Shown: one piece after another, positions 1 through 8,879 of the stretch
How positions within the stretch are numbered: position 1 is the stretch's first letter
Layout: each line of letters begins with the position of its first letter
Assembly: GCF_003111645.1 (NCBI RefSeq)
Contig: NZ_CP022187.1
Location: forward strand, 3,968,001 to 4,032,000
Length of the DNA stretch: 64,000 nt
Direction of reading: 5' to 3'
From: Parazoarcus communis
GTDB lineage: Bacteria > Pseudomonadota > Gammaproteobacteria > Burkholderiales > Rhodocyclaceae
Notes under the pieces: generated by a model
What the model saw: the letters and a program-made list of their open reading frames with translations, nothing else
Databases searched by the model: none
Told to the model about the DNA's origin: nothing
Position numbers and translations under genes: made by a program

Positions 1-122
1 TCCAGATCCTGCCGCATCTCGGTGATCTGGCGGCGCGCGTCAGTGTCGTCGAACAAGCCCGCTTGCGCGGGCCCGGCCATAGACAGTGCGACAAGCGCCG
101 CCAGTGGCAGGAGGCGAATCAT
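1..122 (-). CDS. cpoB: Cell division coordinator CpoB (YbgF), N-terminal part only
   Basis: Only the first 40 codons are present; the gene runs off the left edge. The visible residues form a classical signal peptide (MIRLLPLAALVALSMAGPAQ, cut after AQA) followed by the GLFDD start of a mature coiled-coil domain, as in YbgF/CpoB. The protein is periplasmic, binds TolA and coordinates peptidoglycan synthesis with outer-membrane constriction. The start codon overlaps the pal stop by one base (TGATG), so it is translationally coupled as the last known gene of the tol-pal operon. The identity rests on position plus the signal peptide, because the TPR domain lies outside the window. Confidence 0.85.
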   Translation of the reverse strand, partial: MIRLLPLAALVALSMAGPAQAGLFDDTDARRQITEMRQDL

Positions 123-643
123 CAGAACTCACCCGAGTACAGGATGTCGCCACGGCGGTTCTGCGCGTAGCAGGCTTCCGACGCGTCGGTGCAACGCGGC
201 TTCTCTTCGCCCAGGCTGACGGACTCGATCTGCGATTCCTTGGCGCCGAGCAGGCTCAGGGCCTGACGCACGGCGTCGGCACGCTTCTGGCCGAGTGCGA
301 GGTTGTACTCACGGCTGCCGCGTTCGTCGGTGTTGCCCTGCAGGAGCACCTTCATCTGCGGGTTCTGCACCAGGAAGCGGGCGTGCGCTTCGATCAGCGC
401 CTTGCCTTCACTCTTGATGACGAAGCTGTCGTAGTCGAAGTACACGCTGCGCTTGGACAGGATGTTGTTGGGATCGGTCAGCGCAGCGATGCCGGAGCCG
501 GACATGCCCGGTGCGGTTACGGTGGCGACACCGGCGCCCGCGCCGGTACGATCTTCAACCTTGGCGCCGGTCGCATCGGTGCCGGTGCTGGAGCAGGCGG
601 CAAGGAGGGCGGACAGCAGAGCGGGCAACAGCAGTTTTTTCAT
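122..643 (-). CDS. pal: Peptidoglycan-associated lipoprotein Pal
   Basis: Outer-membrane lipoprotein that binds peptidoglycan and TolB. The start at MKKLLLP is chosen over an in-frame ATG 27 bases upstream because a GGAG Shine-Dalgarno lies 8 bases in front and the signal peptide then has normal length (173 aa in total). The lipobox is LLAAC, with the lipidated Cys followed by SSTG. The C-terminal OmpA-like domain carries the NTDERG motif and the late NRRGD motif that contact diaminopimelate. It sits between tolB and cpoB, as in most Gram-negative bacteria. The family assignment is secure. Confidence 0.97.
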   Translation of the reverse strand: MKKLLLPALLSALLAACSSTGTDATGAKVEDRTGAGAGVATVTAPGMSGSGIAALTDPNNILSKRSVYFDYDSFVIKSEGKALIEAHARFLVQNPQMKVLLQGNTDERGSREYNLALGQKRADAVRQALSLLGAKESQIESVSLGEEKPRCTDASEACYAQNRRGDILYSGEF

Positions 644-685
644 GGATGTATCTCCAATTTGATTATGCAAGGGACAGCAGCGTTG

Positions 686-2002
686 TTACCTTTGCAAGGG
701 ACCCCATGCGGGCTCCCTCACATCAGCGGCCTGCACCGAAAGGCGTTGCTTCACCCGGCCATCGGACGATACGGCCGCAAGCACTCCACGCCCACCGGTT
801 TCGGTGGCGTAAAGGATCATGCGGCCATTTGGCGCGAAGCTTGGAGATTCGTCACGCGCCGAATCGGTGAGGATCGTTGTCTGGCGGCTGGCGAGGTCAT
901 TCACAGCCACCTGAAATTTGCCGTTGCTGCGGGTGATGAAGGCGAGCAGCTTGCCGTCGGCCGAGGGGCGCGGCGTCACGTTGTAGCTGCCTTCAAAGGT
1001 CACCCGCTGGGCGTTGCCGCCGCTGGTCGGAATGCGATAGATCTGGGGGCTGCCGCCGCGGTCGGAGGTGAAATAGATCCACTGTCCGTCGGGCGACCAT
1101 GCCGGCTCGGTATCGATGCCGGCCGAGCTGGCCAGACGACGCACGCCCGAGCCGTCGGCATTGAGCACATAGAGCTGCGACTGTCCGTCCTTGGTCAGCA
1201 CGACTGCGAGCTGACCGCCATCGGGCGACCATGTCGGTGCGGAGTTGGAGCCCTTGAAGTTGGCGACCACCTGACGCTGGCCGGTTGCCAGGGTATGGAT
1301 GTAGATGATGGGCTTCTTGGCTTCGAAGGAAACGTAAGCCAGACGCTGGCCGTCGGGCGACCACGCCGGCGAGATGATGGGCTCGCGGGACACGAGTGCA
1401 GCCTGCGCATTCATGCCGTCGGCGTCGGCGATCTGCAGCTCGTAGCGCGCACCGCTCTTCACGACGTAGGCAATGCGGGTGGCGAAGTAGCCGGGCAGGC
1501 CGGTGAGCTTCTCGTAGACGAAATCCGCGATGCGGTGGCCGGTAAGCCGGTTCTGTGCCGGCGCCATCCGCAGCGACATCGCGCCCAGTTCGACCTGCTT
1601 CTGGGTGTCGAACAGACGGAAGCGCACTTCGTAGCGGCCGTCGGATTGCGGCAGCAGGGAGGCACTCAGCACCGCGTCGGCACCGCGGCTGCGCATGGCG
1701 GCGAGGTCGGGCACGCGCGACTCGGGCAGTGGGAGGGGGCCGATGTCGACAAGGCTGAAGAGCCCGCTGCGTTCGAGGTCGGCGCGGACGACGTCCGAGA
1801 TGCCGCGTGGCAGGCTGCTTTCGTTTTCGAACACCGGGATGATGACCGGGAAGCGCGAAGCGCCGGCACCGGTGATCTCGATGGAGAGCTGCGCATGCGC
1901 GCCGAGTGCGAGGCAGGCAAGCGCTCCGGCGAGCAGCAGACGGAAAGAGGCGAGGATTTTGGTCATAACGTGGTGCACAACAATGTTGTCGATTATAGCC
2001 AT
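686..2002 (-). CDS. tolB: Tol-Pal system periplasmic protein TolB
   Basis: Periplasmic component that shuttles between Pal and TolA. An N-terminal alpha/beta domain (about residues 40-170) is followed by a six-bladed beta-propeller marked by repeated WSPDGQ/SADGK-type strands (about 200-430). Two starts are possible. The upstream ATG (MAIIDN) has an AAGG-type ribosome site 8 bases away but lengthens the n-region of the signal peptide. The ATG ending at 1966 (MTKILASF) gives a conventional signal peptide ending AHA but has no clear Shine-Dalgarno. I keep the longer form because of the ribosome site. tolA ends only 9 bases upstream. Confidence 0.95.
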   Translation of the reverse strand: MAIIDNIVVHHVMTKILASFRLLLAGALACLALGAHAQLSIEITGAGASRFPVIIPVFENESSLPRGISDVVRADLERSGLFSLVDIGPLPLPESRVPDLAAMRSRGADAVLSASLLPQSDGRYEVRFRLFDTQKQVELGAMSLRMAPAQNRLTGHRIADFVYEKLTGLPGYFATRIAYVVKSGARYELQIADADGMNAQAALVSREPIISPAWSPDGQRLAYVSFEAKKPIIYIHTLATGQRQVVANFKGSNSAPTWSPDGGQLAVVLTKDGQSQLYVLNADGSGVRRLASSAGIDTEPAWSPDGQWIYFTSDRGGSPQIYRIPTSGGNAQRVTFEGSYNVTPRPSADGKLLAFITRSNGKFQVAVNDLASRQTTILTDSARDESPSFAPNGRMILYATETGGRGVLAAVSSDGRVKQRLSVQAADVREPAWGPLQR

Positions 2003-2011
2003 AGGGTGACC

Positions 2012-2935
2012 TTATTCATCCAGAGGACGGAATTTCAGTTCCAGCGTACGCTGAAAAAGTTCCCGTTGGGCCGGCAAAGGCAGGGGACTGGAGCGCCGGA
2101 TTGCGCGCTCGATCGCATCGTCGAGCGCAGGAATGCCTGATGAACGTTTCAGCCGGATGACCAGCACCTCGCCGCTCGGCAGCTGGTCGACCTCGAATAC
2201 CGCCTCAGGGTTGCCGCTGAGGCCGGGCGGGCTCAGGAGGTTGCCGCGGACCTTGGTGCGGATCGCGTTCTGGTAGGCGTCGATCTCGCCCTTGGTGCGC
2301 GCCGAGGCGGCGCGCGCAGCCTCACCGCGCATCATGCCTTCGACCTTTGTGCGATCACTTTCCTGCTCCAGCAGCTTGGCCATGTAGTCGTCCTTCGGCG
2401 GAACGACCGGCTTTGGAGGCTCGGGTTTCTTCGGCTCAACCTTGGGCTCGGGCTTTTTCGGCTCCGGCTTGGGCTCGGGCTTCTTGGGTTCGGGTTTTGG
2501 CTCCAGCTTCGGCGGTTCCGGTTTCTTGGGCTCGGGTTTGGGCGGCTCCGGCTTTCTCGGCTCGGGCTTGGGTTCGGGCTTCGGGGGCTCCGGCTTCTTT
2601 TCCGGCGCCTTGGTCGCAATCTCGGGCTTGACCACAGGCTTGGGGGGCTCGGGCGGCGGCACTGGCTTGGGTACCGGCTTTGGCTCCGGTTTCGGCTCGG
2701 GCTTGGGTTCGGGTTTCGGGGGCTCGGGTTTGGGCTCCGGCGCGGGCTCGGTCTGCGGCGCGGGACGGCTGGGCGGGGCCGAGACGAGCTCGACCTCGAG
2801 CGAGGCCGGCGGCTTGCTCTGCCAGTTGACGCCGAAGAACAGGAACAGCGCCAGGCCCACGTGGACCAGGACGGTCAGCGTGAGCGATGCGAATTTCCCG
2901 GGTTGCTCCTGCGGGCGGTGACGTTCTTCGTTCAT
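2012..2935 (-). CDS. tolA: Cell envelope integrity protein TolA
   Basis: Inner-membrane protein that spans the periplasm and transmits proton-motive force from TolQR to TolB-Pal and CpoB. One transmembrane helix lies at about residues 17-37. Domain II (about 55-180) is an extreme Pro/Lys/Glu repeat (KPEPKPEP and PKKPEPKPE units) rather than the Ala/Lys-rich helix of E. coli TolA. Domain III (about 215-307) ends in the conserved TonB/TolA-like fold with a GEVLVIRLKRSSG strand. The ATG overlaps the tolR stop by 4 bases. The repeat is visible in the DNA as GGCTCGGGCTT-like units over about 2400-2755 and could expand or contract. Confidence 0.95.
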   Translation of the reverse strand: MNEERHRPQEQPGKFASLTLTVLVHVGLALFLFFGVNWQSKPPASLEVELVSAPPSRPAPQTEPAPEPKPEPPKPEPKPEPKPEPKPVPKPVPPPEPPKPVVKPEIATKAPEKKPEPPKPEPKPEPRKPEPPKPEPKKPEPPKLEPKPEPKKPEPKPEPKKPEPKVEPKKPEPPKPVVPPKDDYMAKLLEQESDRTKVEGMMRGEAARAASARTKGEIDAYQNAIRTKVRGNLLSPPGLSGNPEAVFEVDQLPSGEVLVIRLKRSSGIPALDDAIERAIRRSSPLPLPAQRELFQRTLELKFRPLDE

Positions 2936-3345
2936 TGTCCCCGGTTGCCTGATTGCGTCTGCAGGCTGATCTTCTTCACGCCCAGCTCGCGAGCGGTTTC
3001 GAGAATGTCGATCACCTTCTGGTACTGGAGCTCGCTGCTTGCTGCGACCAGGAAGGGCTGTTCCGGATTGCTGGCGATGGCCTGCTTCAGCTCACGCTGG
3101 AACTCGAGGCTGGACAGCTTCTTCGAGCTTGCGCTGCTGCTTGCCCGCAAAGCGAGCGAACCGTCCTTGCTGACCTCGATCACCATCGCTTCTGCCGGGG
3201 GCGCGGCGAGGGGGCCGGACGAGGGTACGTCGATATTGCCCGGCTGTACCATCGGCGCAGTCACCATGAAGATGACGAGCAGCACCAGCATCACGTCGAT
3301 GTAGGGCACGACGTTGATCTGGTTCATGAGGCGGCGTTGGCGCAT
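2932..3345 (-). CDS. tolR: Tol-Pal proton-channel subunit TolR
   Basis: ExbD/TolR family, 137 aa. A short cytoplasmic N-terminus (MRQRRLMNQINVVPYID) leads into one transmembrane helix (about 16-36) that contains the essential proton-carrying Asp17. A periplasmic domain follows. With TolQ it forms the inner-membrane motor that energises TolA. It overlaps tolA by 4 bases and follows tolQ after an 18-base gap. A second ExbD (24095-24511) belongs to the TonB system; this copy is assigned to Tol by its neighbours. Confidence 0.96.
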   Translation of the reverse strand: MRQRRLMNQINVVPYIDVMLVLLVIFMVTAPMVQPGNIDVPSSGPLAAPPAEAMVIEVSKDGSLALRASSSASSKKLSSLEFQRELKQAIASNPEQPFLVAASSELQYQKVIDILETARELGVKKISLQTQSGNRGQ

Positions 3346-3363
3346 GTCTTGCCTCCCGACCGC

Positions 3364-4038
3364 TTAGCGCAGGTGCCGCTGAAGAATGTTCGAGAACTCT
3401 TCCATGAAGCTCTCGAAGCGGATGCTGACGCGGTCGATGTCATGGACGAAACGGTTGTAGGCCACGACTGCGGGGATGGCCGCAAACAGGCCGATTGCCG
3501 TGGCGACAAGCGCTTCGGCAATGCCGGGGGCAACCTGTGTGAGCGTTGCTGCGCCGACGTTGGCGAGGCCGCGAAAGGCGTTCATGATGCCCCAGACGGT
3601 GCCCAGCAGGCCGATGTAGGGTGACACCGAGCCGACCGACGCCAGAAACGCCAAGTGGGCTTCGAGGTCGTCGACTTCGCGCTGGTAGGTGGCCCGCATC
3701 GCGCGGCGTGCACCGTCGATGGTGGCCGTCTGGTCGTGGCTCTTGGCGCGCAGCTTGGTGAATTCACGGTAGCCGGATTCAAAGATGCGTTCCATGCCGC
3801 CGCTGTGGTGGCGACCGGCCGAAGCCGACTGAAACAGGCCGTTGAGGTCCCCGCCGCTCCAGAAGTCGCGCTCGAACTCGGCCGTTTTCGCGCGGGCAGC
3901 CCGGATCTGGAACCACTTGCGGAAAATCCAGTACCAGGACACCAGCGATACGGTGGCGAGCAGCGCCATCACCAGTTGCACGAGTACGCTGGCCTGACTG
4001 ATCAGGCTGAGAATGGAAAGGTCGTGGGAGACAGTCAT
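3364..4038 (-). CDS. tolQ: Tol-Pal proton-channel subunit TolQ
   Basis: MotA/TolQ/ExbB family, 224 aa, with three transmembrane helices: about 16-38, then a cytoplasmic loop, then about 130-152 and 165-190. The conserved GLLGTVWGI stretch and the small-residue helix ATAIGLFAAIPAVVAYN form the proton path around TolR. Its start overlaps the ybgC stop by 4 bases, giving coupled translation ybgC-tolQ-tolR-tolA. Confidence 0.96.
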   Translation of the reverse strand: MTVSHDLSILSLISQASVLVQLVMALLATVSLVSWYWIFRKWFQIRAARAKTAEFERDFWSGGDLNGLFQSASAGRHHSGGMERIFESGYREFTKLRAKSHDQTATIDGARRAMRATYQREVDDLEAHLAFLASVGSVSPYIGLLGTVWGIMNAFRGLANVGAATLTQVAPGIAEALVATAIGLFAAIPAVVAYNRFVHDIDRVSIRFESFMEEFSNILQRHLR

Positions 4039-4481
4039 GCTGTTTGGTGTTTTTCGAGTTGGGTGCGGACGGCATCCGGAATCGGCGCCGGCTTGTTGCG
4101 GTTCCAGTCGACACAGGCAATCTGGATGCTTGCGTCGAACAGGAGGGTGTCGCCACGCATCACTTTCTGACCGAAGATGATGCTGGCGCGGCGAAGCTGA
4201 TCTATCGTGCTGACAACGGCAAGCGCGTCGTCGAGGCGGGCGGGCGAGCGGTAATCGGCCCTGACCGAACGTACGACGAAGGCGAGACCGTCTTCAGCGA
4301 GCATGCGCTGCTGTTCAAAGCCGATCGCACGCAGCCACTCGGTGCGCGCGCGCTCGCAGAAACGCAGGTAATTGGCGTAGTAAACGACGCCTGCCGCGTC
4401 GGTGTCTTCGTAATAGACACGAACAGGCAGGACGAAACCGGGCGGGAACGCCGGGTCTCCGGGCGTATGATTCGTTTGCAT
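4035..4481 (-). CDS. ybgC: Tol-Pal associated acyl-CoA thioesterase YbgC
   Basis: Hot-dog fold thioesterase, 148 aa. The N-terminal signature VYYEDTDAAGVVYYANYLRF holds the catalytic Asp of the 4-hydroxybenzoyl-CoA thioesterase/YbgC family. It hydrolyses acyl-CoA, probably linked to phospholipid metabolism at the envelope. It is the first gene of the tol-pal operon and is coupled to tolQ by a 4-base overlap. A possible -10 element (TAGAAT, complement of 4489-4494) lies just upstream, which would leave almost no leader. Confidence 0.93.
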   Translation of the reverse strand: MQTNHTPGDPAFPPGFVLPVRVYYEDTDAAGVVYYANYLRFCERARTEWLRAIGFEQQRMLAEDGLAFVVRSVRADYRSPARLDDALAVVSTIDQLRRASIIFGQKVMRGDTLLFDASIQIACVDWNRNKPAPIPDAVRTQLEKHQTA

Positions 4482-4686
4482 TGCAGCATTCTAGCCGAGC
4501 AGCCTGACTGGTTTGTGGTTCATTGGTGGCAAGGTGTTTGCAAAAGGTAAGCATTCGTTTCCTGCGCGGGGCGGGGCGGGCCTGCGGCGGGTGTGAGATT
4601 CTGCTGCGCAAGCACCTGTGCTGAAGTGATATGCTTTCAGGCCGGTCAGTACTGGCATCCCCGCAATCATTCTGGTTGATTCAGGC

Positions 4687-5856
4687 GTGGCGCTTCCCTT
4701 TTTCGGCAAGAAACCCAATTCCGCACCCGGCGAGCAGCAGCATACGCCGGCTACTCCGGACGCGCGGCGCTCACAGTCTCCGCGTACCGAGCTGTCTACG
4801 CTCGATTTTTCGGGCGGTGACGTCAATCGTGCCCTGGCGCAATGCGCCGGCATGGTGGAGGTGCAGGAGGTCGGTGCGGGCATCGGCGCCATCTATGAAG
4901 AGGCGGCGGTACTCTACGCAAATGGCAATGTGGCTGAAGCCGAGCGTGTGCTCGACTTCGTGATCGAGGATTCCACCAATTCGGCCGGCGAAGGCCTGTG
5001 GATGATGCTGCTCGATCTGTACCGGCTCACCGGGCAGCGTGAGCGCTTCGAGTCACGCGTACTCGATTACGCCACCCGCTTCGAGCGTTCTCCACCGCCA
5101 TGGGTGGATCTCTCCTGTCAGCCGGGGGCACGGCGGGGGGATGTCGCGCCGCTGATCAATCTCTCCGGCAATCTCTCGGGCCAGGCCGCGCCGCAGTTCC
5201 AGCAGATCTGCGTGATTGGCCGCAAGAGCGGGGCGATCAGGATCGATCTCGGGCGTTTGCGCGCTGTCGACGATACCGGCTGCGGTCTGCTGAGCAAGAC
5301 CCTTGCGCAACTGGCAAGCGACCGGGTGCGGGTGTCGGTGCTCAATGCGGCGCAGCTGGTCAATATGTTGCAGGGGCAGGTGGCGCCCGGGCGCTGCGAC
5401 AATCGAGAAATCTGGTTGCTGATGCTCGAGTTGCTGCAATACACGGGTGAGCACGAGCGTTTCGAGGATCTCGCGGTCGATTATGCCGTCACCTTCGAGG
5501 AGTCGCCGCCGTCCTGGGAGTTCAAGTCCCAGCAGAAGGCGGCGGAAGATACGGCGGTGCTCGACACCGCCGAGCGTGGCGGGGACGCTTTCCGTTTCGA
5601 AGGCGAATTGACCGGCGCCTCCAACGAGCCCATCCGCAAGCTCGCCGCGCATGCGTCCGGGAAGCAGGTGGTGACGGTGGACTGCAGTCGCCTCAAGCGC
5701 ATCGATTTCGTCGGTGCCGGTACCCTGTTCAACATTCTTGCCACCTTGCAGTCTCAGGGTAAACTCGTGGTCATGCAGAATGTGAACGCCATGGTCGGTG
5801 CGCTGCTGCGTGTCATGAGCGTCGATCAGGTTGCCCAGGTGACGCTGCGCCCCTGA
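4687..5856 (+). CDS. Internally duplicated STAS-domain protein of unknown function
   Basis: 389 aa, GTG start (MALPFFGKK), no signal peptide, so predicted cytoplasmic. The protein is a two-fold repeat. A helical segment at residues 104-142 ([22 protein letters not shown]) recurs at 243-281 ([22 protein letters not shown]). Each is followed by a STAS-like alpha/beta unit (about 151-230 and 299-389) with the strand pattern [19 protein letters not shown] versus [23 protein letters not shown] domains in anti-sigma antagonists and transporters bind nucleotides or partner proteins; the usual phosphorylatable Ser is not evident here. The helical half resembles TPR-like segments. It lies 68 bases upstream of hslV. 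Function unknown; a regulatory or scaffold role is inference. Confidence 0.8.
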   Translation: MALPFFGKKPNSAPGEQQHTPATPDARRSQSPRTELSTLDFSGGDVNRALAQCAGMVEVQEVGAGIGAIYEEAAVLYANGNVAEAERVLDFVIEDSTNSAGEGLWMMLLDLYRLTGQRERFESRVLDYATRFERSPPPWVDLSCQPGARRGDVAPLINLSGNLSGQAAPQFQQICVIGRKSGAIRIDLGRLRAVDDTGCGLLSKTLAQLASDRVRVSVLNAAQLVNMLQGQVAPGRCDNREIWLLMLELLQYTGEHERFEDLAVDYAVTFEESPPSWEFKSQQKAAEDTAVLDTAERGGDAFRFEGELTGASNEPIRKLAAHASGKQVVTVDCSRLKRIDFVGAGTLFNILATLQSQGKLVVMQNVNAMVGALLRVMSVDQVAQVTLRP

Positions 5857-5927
5857 GCAACGCCATTGGCGGCAAGCGTTCGCCAGCCAGGCTGCAAGCC
5901 CCACACCAATTCCGGCAAGGATTCATG

Positions 5928-6464
5928 ATGGAACAGTATCACGGCACAACCATTCTCTCGGTGCGTCGCGGAAACCGCGTCGCGCTCGGCGGCGACGGTC
6001 AGGTCACGCTCGGCAATATCGTCATCAAGGCCTCGGCACGCAAGGTGCGCACCCTGTACCAGGGCCGTATTCTGGCGGGTTTCGCGGGGGGGACGGCAGA
6101 CGCCTTTACGCTGTTCGAGCGCTTCGAGGCCAAGCTGGAAAAGCACCAGGGCAACCTGCTGCGCAGTGCCGTCGAACTCGCCAAGGACTGGCGTACCGAT
6201 CGCATGCTGCGCCGCCTCGAAGCCATGCTCGCGGTGGCCGATCGCGACCATTCGCTGGTGATTACCGGCAATGGTGACGTGCTCGAGCCCGAGCAGGGGA
6301 TCGTCGCCATCGGCAGCGGCGGTGCCTATGCCCAGGCCGCCGCGCGCGGCCTGATCGAGAATACCGAACTCACGCCGCAGGAAGTGGTGGCGAAGTCACT
6401 CGCCATCGCTGGAGACCTGTGCATCTATACCAACCAGTGCCACACCATCGAAGTGCTGGACTGA
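5928..6464 (+). CDS. hslV: ATP-dependent protease subunit HslV
   Basis: Proteasome-like peptidase of the HslUV (ClpQY) complex, 178 aa. Of two adjacent ATGs the second is preferred because AAGGA then sits 6 bases upstream. The N-terminus is [15 protein letters not shown]. The catalytic N-terminal threonine would be Thr7, exposed after removal of a six-residue propeptide ending in Gly, as in other betaproteobacterial HslV. The later GDVLEPEQG and [12 protein letters not shown] motifs are conserved. hslU starts 19 bases downstream, so the pair is co-transcribed. Confidence 0.97.
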   Translation: MEQYHGTTILSVRRGNRVALGGDGQVTLGNIVIKASARKVRTLYQGRILAGFAGGTADAFTLFERFEAKLEKHQGNLLRSAVELAKDWRTDRMLRRLEAMLAVADRDHSLVITGNGDVLEPEQGIVAIGSGGAYAQAAARGLIENTELTPQEVVAKSLAIAGDLCIYTNQCHTIEVLD

Positions 6465-6483
6465 CCTCTTTTCGAGTGCCCTC

Positions 6484-7815
6484 ATGACCCAGATGACCCC
6501 ACCCGAGATCGTGTCCGAACTCGACAAGCACATCGTCGGCCAGAATCGAGCCAAGAAGTCGGTGGCGATTGCACTGCGCAACCGCTGGCGGCGCGCCCAG
6601 GTGGCCGAGCCCCTGCGCAGCGAGATCACGCCGAAGAACATTCTCATGATCGGCCCGACCGGCGTCGGCAAGACCGAAATCGCCCGTCGCCTGGCGCGGC
6701 TGGCCAACGCCCCCTTCATCAAGATCGAGGCCACCAAGTTCACCGAAGTGGGTTATGTCGGGCGTGATGTGGAGACGATCATCCGTGATCTGGTCGAGAT
6801 CGCGATCAAGGATGGACGCGAGGAAGCGATGCGGGTGGTGCGTGACCGTGCGCTCGACGCCGCCGAGGACCGGGTGCTCGATGCCCTGTTGCCGCCCGCA
6901 CGCGGTGCCGGTTTCAATGCCGAGCCCGAAACGCAGGATTCGACCACGCGGCAGAAATTCCGCAAGAAGCTGCGCGAAGGCGAGCTCGATGACAAGGAAA
7001 TCGAGATCGAGCTGGCGGCGTCGCCTATGCATGCCGAGATCTTCGCCCCGCCGGGCATGGAGGAGCTGACCCAGCAGATTCAGGGCATGTTCCAGAGCAT
7101 GGGCAACGGCAAGCGCAAGCAGCGCAAGCTCAAGATCGTCGACGCGCTCAAGCTTCTGGTCGAGGAAGAGGCCGCCCGTCTGGTCAATGACGAGGAGGTG
7201 AAGACCGCTGCAGTGAAGGCGGTCGAGCAGAACGGCATCGTCTTTCTCGATGAGATCGACAAGATCGCCGCGCGCTCCGACTCGCAGGGAGCGGACGTCT
7301 CGCGCCAGGGTGTGCAGCGCGACTTGCTGCCCCTGGTCGAAGGGACGACGATTTCGACCAAGTACGGCATGGTCAAGACCGATCATGTGCTCTTCATCGC
7401 CAGCGGTGCCTTCCATCTGTCGCGGCCGAGCGACCTGATCCCTGAGCTGCAGGGGCGCTTCCCGATCCGGGTCGAGCTGGATGCGCTGTCGGTTGAGGAT
7501 TTCGAGTGCATTCTGACCAGCACCGATGCCTGCCTCACCCGACAGTACGAAGCGCTGCTCGCGACCGACGGCGTGACGCTCGAATTCAGGCCTGACGGCA
7601 TTCGTCGCCTGGCCGAAATTGCCTATCAGGTGAACGAAAAAACCGAGAACATCGGTGCCCGACGGCTCTATACCGTGATGGAAAAGCTGCTCGAAGAGGT
7701 TTCCTTCGACGCCGGCAAGATCGGGCTCACGGCGCTGGTGGTCGATGCGCCTTACGTCGATACCCGGCTTGAGGTTCTGGCCGAGCGGGAAGATCTCGCG
7801 CGTTACGTCCTTTGA
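6484..7815 (+). CDS. hslU: ATP-dependent protease ATPase subunit HslU
   Basis: AAA+ unfoldase that feeds substrates to HslV, 443 aa. Walker A is GPTGVGKTE at 57-65, the pore loop GYVG at 90-93 and Walker B is IVFLDEID at about 250. The intermediate (I) domain falls around 110-230 and carries a charged [12 protein letters not shown] segment. The C-terminus ends in RYVL, the tail that docks into HslV. Length and motif order are normal. Confidence 0.98.
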   Translation: MTQMTPPEIVSELDKHIVGQNRAKKSVAIALRNRWRRAQVAEPLRSEITPKNILMIGPTGVGKTEIARRLARLANAPFIKIEATKFTEVGYVGRDVETIIRDLVEIAIKDGREEAMRVVRDRALDAAEDRVLDALLPPARGAGFNAEPETQDSTTRQKFRKKLREGELDDKEIEIELAASPMHAEIFAPPGMEELTQQIQGMFQSMGNGKRKQRKLKIVDALKLLVEEEAARLVNDEEVKTAAVKAVEQNGIVFLDEIDKIAARSDSQGADVSRQGVQRDLLPLVEGTTISTKYGMVKTDHVLFIASGAFHLSRPSDLIPELQGRFPIRVELDALSVEDFECILTSTDACLTRQYEALLATDGVTLEFRPDGIRRLAEIAYQVNEKTENIGARRLYTVMEKLLEEVSFDAGKIGLTALVVDAPYVDTRLEVLAEREDLARYVL

Positions 7816-7826
7816 GTGCGCTCCGC

Positions 7827-7868
7827 GAATGCCGGTGCCAGCCATGCGGAACGATGGCGTCGGCATTC
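7827..7868. terminator. Inverted repeat after hslU, possible transcription end
   Basis: GAATGCCG (7827-7834) pairs with CGGCATTC (7861-7868). An inner GCCA/TGGC pairing adds four more base pairs. No T-run follows, so this is not a textbook intrinsic terminator; it may be an mRNA 3' end stabiliser or a Rho-related pause. It starts 12 bases after the hslU stop. Confidence 0.4.
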
Positions 7869-7981
7869 ATCCGTGTCGGGCGCGGCGTTCTGACGCAGAA
7901 TGACGATCTTTCAGGACCGGGTGTAACCGGCTCTGCGTTTGTACACGGCGTGCATGTCGCGCTGCATTTTCGGTAGCCATC

Positions 7982-8857
7982 ATGCTCATACGCATCGTCT
8001 CGATCCTGTTCCCCCTGTTTGCGATTACCGCGCTGGGGTATTTCGTCGGCAAGCGGCTGAAGCCCGACATGTCCCACGCCAACAAGCTCAACATGGACGT
8101 GTTCGTGCCGGCGCTGGTGTTTGCCGCGCTGGCAAACAAGGAGTTTCACATCTCCGAGTACATGCCGCTGCTCGGGGCCACGCTGATCATGGTGCTGGGC
8201 GCGGGCGTACTGGGCTGGGTGACGGCCCGCATTGCAAAGGTCGATCCCAGGACCTTTGTGCCGCCGCAGATGTTCAACAATTGTGGCAACCTGGGGCTGC
8301 CGCTTGCCGTGCTGGCCTTTGGCGACGAGGCGCTGGCGCCTGCGGTGGTGATGTTCATGGTGTCGAACCTGCTGCATTTCTCGTTCGGGGCCTGGCTTCT
8401 GGACCACAACATCCGGATTGCAACGGTCTGGCGGGTGCCGTCAGTGCTGGCGACCATGGCCGGTCTGGTGGTTGCCGTTTCCGGAATTGAGGTGTGGTCG
8501 CCGCTGATGCTGGCGATCAAGATGCTGGGCGATATCGCGATTCCGCTGATGCTGTTTGCGCTTGGCGTGCGGCTCAACGATTCCCGCATCACTTCGGTCG
8601 GTCTTGGCGTGTTTGCCGCGGTGGTGCGGCCGGTGACCGGCATGCTGCTGGCGTGGGGGGTGATGCTGCTCATCGACCTGCCACCTCGCGAACAGGCCCT
8701 GCTGCTGGTCTTTGGCGCCCTGCCGCCGGCGGTCCTGAATTACATCTTCGCCGAGCGCTACCATCAGGAGCCGGAGAAAGTGGCGTCCATGGTGTTGATC
8801 GGCAATCTCTTCGCGATGCTGTTTCTGCCGGTTGCGCTCGCCCTGGCGCTGGTCTGA
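7982..8857 (+). CDS. AEC (auxin efflux carrier) family transporter
   Basis: 291 aa integral membrane protein with about ten hydrophobic helices. The conserved family segment FNNCGNLGLPLAVLAFGDEA lies near residue 100, and a second inverted half includes a GDIAIPLMLFALGV helix. In bacteria AEC/MdcF-type carriers move organic acids such as malonate or malate; the substrate here is unknown. A malonyl-CoA decarboxylase gene exists 23 kb away, but that is too far to argue a link. It is convergent with the GGDEF gene; their stop codons are 18 bases apart. Confidence 0.88.
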   Translation: MLIRIVSILFPLFAITALGYFVGKRLKPDMSHANKLNMDVFVPALVFAALANKEFHISEYMPLLGATLIMVLGAGVLGWVTARIAKVDPRTFVPPQMFNNCGNLGLPLAVLAFGDEALAPAVVMFMVSNLLHFSFGAWLLDHNIRIATVWRVPSVLATMAGLVVAVSGIEVWSPLMLAIKMLGDIAIPLMLFALGVRLNDSRITSVGLGVFAAVVRPVTGMLLAWGVMLLIDLPPREQALLLVFGALPPAVLNYIFAERYHQEPEKVASMVLIGNLFAMLFLPVALALALV

Positions 8858-8860
8858 GTG

Positions 8861-8879
8861 CCTGAGCCCCGTTCTCAGG
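8861..8879. terminator. Short hairpin between convergent AEC and GGDEF genes
   Basis: CCTGAG (8861-8866) pairs with CTCAGG (8874-8879) around a 7-base loop. It fills the gap between two convergent stop codons and overlaps the end of the minus-strand gene. There is no T-tract, so terminator function is only suggested by position. Confidence 0.3.

Noticed and set aside
86-2140. A 684-codon plus-strand open frame across pal and tolB
   Set aside because: It is antisense to two secure genes; high GC leaves long stop-free shadow frames and the translation shows no domain.
2442-2921. Gly/Ser/Phe-rich plus-strand frame that looks like a silk-like or glycine-rich protein
   Set aside because: It is the exact antisense of the TolA KPEP repeat, so the low-complexity pattern is a by-product.
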